This document shows positions 56,494-64,000 of a stretch of DNA of 64,000 bases, piece by piece. Source of the stretch: Saccopteryx bilineata (Eukaryota; Chordata; Mammalia; Chiroptera; Emballonuridae); the NCBI RefSeq assembly GCF_036850765.1, contig NC_089493.1, positions 298,956,349-299,020,348 of the forward strand, written 5' to 3'. The first letter of the stretch is position 1. The number at the start of each line of letters is the position of its first letter. A program made the position numbers and the translations under genes. The notes under the pieces are model-generated. The model searched no databases. It was not told where the DNA came from and saw nothing but the letters and a program-made list of their open reading frames with translations.

Positions 56494-58370
56494 ATTCCAA
56501 TTCTTTTTTGGAGAAAAAAAGTGCCAGGGAATACCTGAGGTATTTAAAAAATAAAATAATATTCTGTCTGTTGTGGTGACAACACTAGAAGTCTTTTCTT
56601 TGCTCTTGACAGTCAGGGGCATAAACACTATTTCTAATAGTTTAGCACAAAGTGACTCCTTTTCTAACATGTACTTTTTCTTGTGCCATGGCTGCAGTCC
56701 AGACTGAGAAACCACCTAAGCTCTGGGCATCCAGAATTTATCTGAGCCTGAGTCACCACTCACAAGCTAGATTCCTTTGGTCACAGAACACCTCCCAGGG
56801 TCCTTGTTTCATCACTTGTAAATTTTCTCAGTATTTTTTAAAGTTTTATTTATTCATTTTAGAGAAGGGGCGGGGGGGAGGAGCAGGAAGCATCAACTCC
56901 CATATGTGCCTTGACTGGGCAAGCCCAGGGTTTCGAACCGGCAACCTCGCATTCCAGGTCGAGGCTTTATCCACTGCGCCACCACAGGTCAGGCAAATTT
57001 TCTCAGTTTTATGGCTGAGAACACGCATTGCTAAAGAACTGAGACTTAGGTCTCAGCTCTGCCTTTCCAGTAGCTGAGATATGTGATCTCGCCATGATCA
57101 ATCAAAACTGGGACCAAAGGCATTGAACTGCCAAATCCAGTGCTTATCACAACTTATAATTATTTTATTTATGTATATTTTTCATTCCCTCTTCTACTCC
57201 ATGACAGCATAGTATTCATAAAGACAGAAAGTGAGTCTGTCTCATTCACTACAGACAACCAGTGTCAAGCACAGTGCCTGGCACATCATAGAAATACAAT
57301 AAGTGTTTATTGAATGAGTGAATAAATACTCATTTGTATACATATACAGATATACACAAATGACAGACACATATAAAAACAGAGAGATATGCTCATGTGC
57401 AATGAACATCTATGCACACAGATGTACACACACCCAATCTACCTGGGTACATATACATAGAGAAATACAATAGGTACACAGAGAATATGGGAAGTAAATG
57501 TCATAATATTAACAGTATATATCTTTGTAAGAAAAATTTGTTCTTTTATTTTCCTCATAATTTTTTCTAGCATTTCTGCAATAAGAATACATTTTGTATA
57601 ATAAAAAACTTGTTAAAATACAATATACTTGTCAAATCAAGGTACATCATATTTTATAATAAATTAAGGAGATTTAAATAAAATAGATAAAAAGACAGAA
57701 GTAAACATAGTAGAATGGGAAGTCATTGAGTGCAGGAACATGAGTTCCTAGCACAGTGCCTGGTATAGGATGGGCGCTTTCAAAGGCTTTATGAAAGCAT
57801 GGCTGGAAGGAAAGAAGGAAAACAAGATGTAAAGAAGGGTGATAGAGAAATTTAGGGAGGGGAAGAGGAAGAGAGAAAAAAAAGAGAAAAACAAATCATA
57901 GCTAGAAAGAAAAAATGGGGGAGGACTAAGAGAGATTCATCACCATTATACACATTCACAATATTTGAGATCCCAAGTTCACGATAAAATTTCTCTGCAT
58001 TTGCCTGACCTGTGGTGGTGCAGTGGATAAAGCCTTGACTTGGAATGCTGAGGTTGCCGGTTTGAAATCCCGGGCTTGCCTGGGTCAAGGCACATATGGG
58101 AGTTGATGCTCCCTGCTCCTCCCCACCTTCTCTCTCTTTCTTTCTCTTCCCTAAAATGAATTTTAAAAAAAGTTCTCCATATTTACCAAGCATTCAGAAA
58201 ATATTTTTAGACCATCAAAAAATAAATGAAACTTAATGGCTCTAAAATGTTGAATTTCTTGCATTCCTGAACTTCTGGATTTCATAAACGTAATCAAGGG
58301 AGGACTCAAAAAAAAATGTGCCTCTCTTTTTCCACCTGCAGGTCAACCTGTAGAATGGTAGCAAATGTCA
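56494..58370 (+). repeat. Segmental duplication block, copy 3, second part
   Basis: It resumes at the equivalent of 6,920 and is colinear with copy 1 to about 9,180. It has its own reverse SINE (56,836-56,997) flanked by AAATTTTCTCAGT duplicates, absent from copies 1 and 2, and the ancestral SINE at 58,004-58,166. Confidence 0.9.
56836..56997 (-). mobile_element. Short tRNA-derived SINE, reverse, specific to copy 3
   Basis: Ends in ccaccacaggtcaggc; 13-bp target duplication AAATTTTCTCAGT. The empty site is in copies 1 (7,227) and 2. Confidence 0.93.
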
Positions 58371-59510
58371 CAAACATGTAGATATAAGACTGGAGCTACG
58401 TTCAGGCTCTATGGCCAACCACAGGGCACTACAGCACATCCCCAGTCACCCTCCTGGAGCTAAACACAACAGAATCATGAGGGCAGCATAGCTGGTATAA
58501 AGAGAGCTCCTCTTCCTGGATATAGACCCAGCAGCTAGGTATGGCAGGGCGACACTTCACCTACTGAGCTGCATGTGAATGTGGGGCCCTCGCCTAGAGA
58601 GAGTGCAGAGCTAGCAAAACACTCTGGTACCAGCTGCAGGACGATTCAACCCAAAGAAAGTGCAGAGAAAGTGGGTCACTATTGGCATTACTCATCCAGG
58701 AAAACGGGGAGCTGCCAAATGGGCTATGGTCTGCACACTGGACTCCCTGATCAGAGAAAGTGCAGAGAATGGGGGGCACTGCTGCTCGCACTGGTCGGGC
58801 TGCTCTACCCAAAGAAAGCACAAAGCTAACAAAACCCTGCAGCCCAGTGTGGAGTGAGGGGGGCAATGCTGTGCATGTGCACAGGGCTGCCAAGCCCCGA
58901 GAAGGTTAAGAATGAACATATTAAGGCTGTGTGTGCACCCAGGTTACCCCACCAGGACACAGGTGGATGTAATGGAGGGTGAGACACAAGAAACCAATCA
59001 GGTAACCCAGCACACACTGTGCTCTGACGATAGATAATTAAAACAGGACACGCAAAGCACACAAAACGCAGCCTTTTTTACACCAGGTAGCCCTGCCCAG
59101 ATTAAAAGGGAAGGAGGCTCACATGCCCCAGGTGGCCCAATCAGAACCCACTCCTTCAGGTCAGGTGACAGGCACTTCTTGCAACTCCCCCCCCCAACTA
59201 CAACCGGCAGGCTGAAACTACTCAACACACAATGTAACAAAGACAACTGTTTCAAGACTGGGCGGGATGACTATTCCATTCAATTCAAAGGAACAAAAAC
59301 AGAAAGTCAAAGAAAATGGGGAGACAGAAGAATATACACCAAATGAAGGAACAAGAAAGAAACTCCAGAGAAATATTCTAATGAAATGGAGATGGGTAAT
59401 CAAACAGATAAAGACTTTCAAGCAAACAGTCATAACGATGTTCAATACACTTCAGAGTAGAATAAAAGAACTCAAGAGAGCGCTTGAACAACAAGAAAAT
59501 GTAATAATCT
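58371..59510 (+). repeat. L1 5'-region fragment, uninterrupted in copy 3
   Basis: The same piece as 9,181-9,704 plus 11,263-11,872 but without the solo LTR. It includes an ORF1-like start around 59,270-59,500 with one 91-codon open frame (59,267-59,542). Confidence 0.62.
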
Positions 59511-59513
59511 CAT

Positions 59514-59640
59514 CCAGCTTGAGCGCAGATTCGCTGGCTTGAGCGCGGGATCATAGACATGACCCCATGGTCGCTGGCTTAAAGCCCAAATTGCTGGCTT
59601 GAGCAAAGGGGTCACTGACATGGCTGGAGTCCCAAGTCTG
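59514..59640 (+). mobile_element. tRNA-derived SINE fragment upstream of PRDM9-like copy B
   Basis: Matches 11,873-12,010 in copy A, so it predates the duplication. Confidence 0.7.
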
Positions 59641-59659
59641 ACCTGTCCTTGCGTTCCTG

Positions 59660-59827
59660 GGTCTGGCCCCACGCGCGCACCCCGTGGGCCAAGCAGTCAG
59701 CCTCAGCGCCCTCTCCTGTGCAGCCCCGCCGGGGCTGGGCGCGCCCGGTGGTCGGAGCATGACGCGCACAGGATCCTGCGCAGCGGGCGCGGAGGGAGCG
59801 GTGGGGAGGGTGTGGGCAGCGCCGCAG
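59660..59827 (+). promoter_or_regulatory. CpG-rich 5' region / candidate first exon of copy B
   Basis: Colinear with 12,030-12,201, ending GCCGCAG|GTGAGC. It contains ATG at 59,759-59,761, but that frame does not join the KRAB frame in phase. Confidence 0.45.
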
Positions 59828-59915
59828 GTGAGCGCAAGGCGGCCAGAACCCAGCGGGGCGAAAGGCGGTACTTTCCGGTAGCTACGCGGGGTCACGTGGC
59901 CGCGTCTCCCCGCAG

Positions 59916-60037
59916 GCCCCCGCGCCTTCAGGGACGTCTGTGCCTACTTCCCCCGGGAGGGGTGGCCGCCATGCGCGACTGGGAGAAAGCGCGCTGCCTC
60001 AACGTGTAGAGGAAACTGGACGCGCTGCTGCGCAAAG
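59916..60037 (+). pseudogene. Copy B KRAB-domain exon, frameshifted and with TAG
   Basis: 122 nt between TCCCCGCAG and GCAAAG|GTGACG. One base is missing after the Trp codon (59,961-59,970 region), and a TAG follows N-V (about 60,007-60,009), both as in copy A. The frame after the TAG joins the SSXRD exon in phase. Confidence 0.85.
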
Positions 60038-63000
60038 GTGACGGCGCGCGGGCGGGAATCGCGGCGTCATGAGGGCCTGCTGAGTGTCGGGGCTCCTCCT
60101 ACTAGTGCTTCGGTTTTGGGACCACGATTTTGTTTCTCCCTAGGGCTCAGCGCTCATCGGCTCGCTTTCATGGTTCACTGCCGGCAGGCCATCAGACCCC
60201 CGGCGGAGGACAATGAGGACTCGCATGAAAAATGGACACCGAGGCAGCGAGGTGAGGGGCCATAGGCCGGGCGCTGCCCATTTGAAACCGACCCAGGGTC
60301 AGGTCCCCAGCGTCTCAACAATAACAAGGGACAGAGCTTGCATTTAGCAAATGAGCCAGATACAAACAGTGCATTGCGCAGTATGGGGCGATTTGCTACA
60401 CTGCTTCCATGTGTAAATGATTACACATACTTGTAGATGTGTTAATGAGCAGGAAAGGTATAAAAGTATAAAAGCATGTAAGAAATAACTCATTCAGAAC
60501 AGTTCTCATCACAAGAGGAAGAGAATGGTATGGCTGGTGAGCAGTGCTGCAGGACAGGGCTGCCTGGCTGCACCAGCCACATTGCAGACCGGAAAAGATT
60601 ATTCATGGTGATTAAGGCAGCTGGGGTTGTGGACCAGGGTAGGGAACATTGTATCAGGCCCTGTGTAAGCCATCTCTTCAGTGTCTGGTTTTATGAGGGT
60701 GTGGTCAGTAAGGTCCTTCTGTGTTCATGGTCTAGCATTGAAACACAGCTGAAGTCCAGATGTGATCTTTAACTTGACCCAAATGGTTTCTGTGGTCCAA
60801 AGACTCTGATGATTAAGGAAGGGCAAGGACGGTTAAATGTGAAAAGGTGAAAAAATAAGAAGGAAAGGAGGCAAGGTGGTCACTGTACCATTAGACTGGA
60901 CAAGACCACTCTGGAACAAAAAGACAGAAAGGAGCCCTGGCCAAGTTGCTTAATTTGTTAGAGAGTCATCCCCATACAGCAAGGTTCTGGGTTTGATGTC
61001 CAGTCAGGGCCTATATAAGAATCCACAACTGAAGCCTGACCAGGTGATAGCACAGAGGATAGAGCATCAACCTGGGATGATGAGGACCCAGGTTCCAAAC
61101 TGCAAGGTTTTGGCTTGAAAATGGGTTCACCAGCTTCACTGTGGGGTCACTGGCTGCAGCGTGGGATTGTAGATGTGACCCCATGGTCACTGGCTTGAAT
61201 CCCAAGGTAGCTGGCTTGAGCAAGGGGTCACTGACTGAGCTAGAGTCCCCTGGTCAAGGCACATATGAGAAAGCAATCAATGAACAACTAAGGTGCAGCT
61301 ATAAGTTGATGCTTCTCATTCCTCTCCCTTCCTTCCTGTCTATCTCTATCTAAAAAATAAAAATAAAAAGAACGGATAATCAACCACTAAATGCATAAAT
61401 GAGTAGAACAACAAATCAATGTTTCTCTTTCACTTCTCTCCTTTCTCTCTCTCTCTCTCTCTCTGAAATCAGTAAAAAATTTTAATTTTTTATTCTAGAG
61501 AGAGAAATGAGAGAGAAAGAAAGAAAGTACAGGGAGGCAGACAGGAGCAGAAAGCATCAACTTCTAGTAGTTACTTCTTGTATATGTCCTGATCAGGCAA
61601 GCCTGGGGTTACAAACTGGTGACCTCAGTGTTCCAGGTCATAGCTTTATTCACTGTGCCACCACAGGTCAGGTAAATTTTTTTTAATTTAAAAAAAAAAA
61701 AAAAGAAAAGAGAAAGTTTTATGTTAAAGAAATGGATTTTCTGTCCAGTTTAGTTGACCTTTATTATTATTATTATTATTTATTCATTTTAGAGAGCAGG
61801 GGAGAGAGAGAGAGAGAGAGAAAAGGGAGGAGCAGGAAGCATCAACTCCCATATGTGCCTTGACCAGGCAAGCCAGGGTTTTGAACCGGCGACCTCAGTG
61901 TTTCCAGGTTCACACTTTATCCACTGTGCCACCACAGGTCAGGCTGACCTTTATTATATTTTTGACATGAACAGCCAATTTTTTTTCTTTTTCTTTTTTA
62001 TTTTAGTAAGAGATAGAGAGGGAGGAACAGACCGGGACAAACTGGCTAAAAGGGAAAGATGAGAAGCATCAATTCTTCATTGCAGCTCCTTAGTTGTTCA
62101 TTGATTTCTTTCTCATATATATCTTGACCAGGGGCTACATCACAGTGAGTGACCCCTTGCTTAAGCCAGCTACCTTGGACATGAGCCACTAACCATGGGG
62201 TCATGCCTATGATTGCACGCTCAAGCCGGTGACCCTGTGCTAAAACTGGTAAGCCTGCACTAAAGCCAGATTAGCTCACACTGAAGCCGGCAGCCTCACG
62301 GTTTCAAACCTGGGTCCTCAGCATCACAGTCCATCCTGGAGAAGCAAGACCCTCTGGACAACACTCTGGATAAAAATTTGATAGGAGAAAATCATTTGTA
62401 GATTTCAGTTCCTCTGAGTCCTCTAGAAAGGCTAATAAGTATGGCCTCAGTATGTGGGGTGGACTTTCGATAGGCCTGGATTTAAGCTCTACTAAACTGA
62501 GAGTGAATTTAGCATTGTAGCTTTGGGAAAATCTTACAAATTCTTTGAGTTCTTGAACGCTAATGTGTAAGGTGAAGATATGGGCATGTATTCTTGGACA
62601 GTATTCAATTTATTTATTTGTGTATGTATTTTTTTAGATAAGAGGAGGGGAGATAGTGAGGCTAATCCCATATTCACCCTCACCAGGATCTACCTGGCAA
62701 CCCCAATTCTCGAGTACTGAGCTGGTTTTTAGCACCTCAGGATGATGTGCTTTGCCTAACCGAGCCATTCTCAGTGCCCAGGGCCAATGCTCAAACCAGT
62801 TGAGCCACTGGCTGTAGGAAAAAAAGAGAGAGAGAAGAGGGAGAAGGAGTGGTAGAGAAGGAGATGGTCGCTTCTCCTATGTACTCGGACAGAACCACAC
62901 CCGGGACATACACTGGGTCAACGCTCTATCCACTGAGCCACTGGCTAGGGCTTAAATTCAATGTAAAATAACTGACAGATACACATTGTCCAATAAATAC

Positions 63001-63917
63001 ATCTCTGATAACAGCAATCATATGTTGTGGGTGTTGTATACCAGGCCTTTCCTCAATACCTAACATATACTGTGCCCTTAATAAATATTTTATGAATAAC
63101 TAAAATTTGGGAATTTAAACCTCACAATGGGCAGATCAAGAAACAAAAATGGAATTGGCCATCTCTAGTCAGTGTAGAGGCTTACTATTGTAGAGAATTT
63201 CTGAGACAATAGTTGACAAAGGAAAATACCAGAGTATGTTGAAGGACAGGTGATAATTTGATGGGAAAAGATTGTGTGCTTTCTGACAAAATAGAGACTA
63301 ACACTCCAGACTCCACCAAACTCACTCTTCTCCAACTTAGAACCAAAAGAAAGGAGACTGAAGTAAAGATGTATAGCCTACGAGAAAGAAAAGGCCATGT
63401 GCACCAAGAGGTCAGCAAACCCCAGGACGATGACTACCTCTGTAAGTGACCCTGTGAAAGCATGTCATGTCTTCATACAATAATTTCATCTGGTTATTTG
63501 GCCCTTAGAGCATTCCATTCCCCTATGGACATGCACTACAGAATTGAGGCTCAATGATATGAGTGCTTGGGCTCTCTCTCTGAAGCTCTATACATCCAGG
63601 AACATGCACTAAACCTTCCCTAATCCCTGTTGCTCTCACCCCCAGATTGTGAGAAGTGTCAGAACTTCTTCATTGACAGTTGTGACGTGCATGGGCCCCC
63701 TACATTTGTAAAAGACAGTGCAGTGGATAAGGGGCATCCGAACCATGCAGTCCTCACTCTGCCCCCTGGGTTGAGAATCAGAGCATCGGGCATCCCTGAG
63801 GCTGGTCTTGGAGTGTGGAACGAGGCATCAGCTCTGCCAGTGGGTTTGCACTTTGGCCCTTATAAGGGCCGGATCACAGAAGATGAAGAGGCAGGCAACA
63901 ATGGCTACTCCTGGCAG
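59916..63917 (+). CDS. PRDM9-like: PRDM9/PRDM7-like gene, copy B (5' half only, cut by the window edge)
   Basis: Exons seen: KRAB 59,916-60,037, SSXRD 60,144-60,251, linker 63,341-63,441, zinc knuckle/PR 63,646-63,917. The rest of SET and the fingers lie to the right of the window. KRAB carries the same lesions as copy A. In the linker and PR exons copy B keeps E-D-E-E-A and N-N-G-Y-S where copy A has changed residues. Whether its SET and finger exons are intact cannot be seen. Confidence 0.85.
60144..60251 (+). CDS. Copy B SSXRD exon
   Basis: 108 nt between TCCCTAG and GCGAG|GTGAGG. Open: A-F-M-V-H-C-R-Q-A and the acidic N-E-D-S-H-E stretch, ending W-T-P-R-Q-R. Confidence 0.85.
60252..63340 (+). 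other. Copy B intron, colinear with the copy A intron
   Basis: Unique DNA plus SINEs at 60,933-61,375 (+), 61,490-61,673 (-), 61,785-61,943 (-), 62,005-62,335 (-) and 62,632-62,955 (-). The 61,785 SINE is flanked by TGACCTTTATTA duplicates and is absent from copy A (14,149). No linker exon recognised. Confidence 0.75.
61785..61943 (-). mobile_element. Short tRNA-derived SINE specific to copy B, reverse
   Basis: Ends in ccaccacaggtcaggc, with (GA)n and ATT repeats at the tail. Target duplication TGACCTTTATTA; empty site at 14,149 in copy A. Confidence 0.92.
63341..63441 (+). CDS. Copy B linker exon before the PR domain
   Basis: Same borders and 101-nt length as 15,548-15,648. Open: [14 protein letters not shown], closer than copy A (L-Q-E-R-K) to human PRDM9 as I recall it. 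Confidence 0.88.
63646..63917 (+). CDS. Copy B zinc knuckle/PR exon
   Basis: 272 nt between ACCCCCAG and TGGCAG|GTGAGA. Open, with the C-E-K-C and S-C-D-V-H knuckle and the PR start. The next exon is beyond the window. Confidence 0.92.
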
Positions 63918-64000
63918 GTGAGAAGTATTTACCTGTTCCTCTGTCTTGTGGCTTCCCACATCCCTCCCGTGGCATGGTGGGACCTGCCCTTCTACATGCT

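Overview
This is vertebrate, mammalian nuclear DNA: split exons with GT/AG boundaries, many tRNA-derived SINEs, L1 fragments, hAT-type MITEs and endogenous retroviruses (ERVs). The SINE heads and tails look like the families I associate with bats, most likely rhinolophoid (horseshoe-bat-like) ones. That assignment is from memory of the families and is an inference.

The host content is a cluster of PRDM9/PRDM7-like genes. Copy A (about 12.3-22.6 kb, + strand) has a KRAB exon, an SSXRD exon, a linker/PR exon series and a last exon with 16 complete tandem C2H2 fingers. Its exons from 15,548 to 22,558 join into one open frame of 841 codons, but the KRAB exon upstream carries a frameshift and a TAG. 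Copy B (59.7 kb to the right edge) repeats the same exons with the same KRAB lesions and runs off the window after the first PR/SET exon. Copy C (54,658-55,050) is only the decayed tail of a finger array, embedded in other duplicated DNA.

The background is a segmental duplication. A block starting at 6,029 (copy 1) recurs at 41,503 (copy 2) and 54,122 (copy 3). Copies 1 and 3 continue into PRDM9-like copies A and B at an offset of about 48 kb. SINE, hAT and solo-LTR insertions present in one copy only allow relative dating.

Four retroviral elements are present. ERV1 (1-6,028) is the 3' part of a gammaretrovirus-like provirus. ERV2 (28,365-~35,980) is a related older one without a recognisable 3' LTR. 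ERV3 (44,894-54,121) has both LTRs, a tRNA-Pro-like primer site and broken gag-pro-pol-env. ERV4 (23,968-~28,364) is a decayed class I element with a tRNA-Phe-like primer site. All have broken genes. ERV3 has flanks that come from two different places in the duplicated block, so it looks like the product of recombination between two proviruses. A class II-like solo LTR (9,711-11,262) interrupts copy 1. Between ERV2 and copy 2 lie an unclassified LTR-like composite (35,983-38,010), a diverged ~65-bp minisatellite (38,755-39,590) and unassigned sequence.

Nothing here suggests prokaryotic, CRISPR or operon features. The most interesting content is the PRDM9-like cluster (KRAB lost, SET changed, finger array highly diversified) and the evidence that proviruses sit exactly at its duplication junctions.
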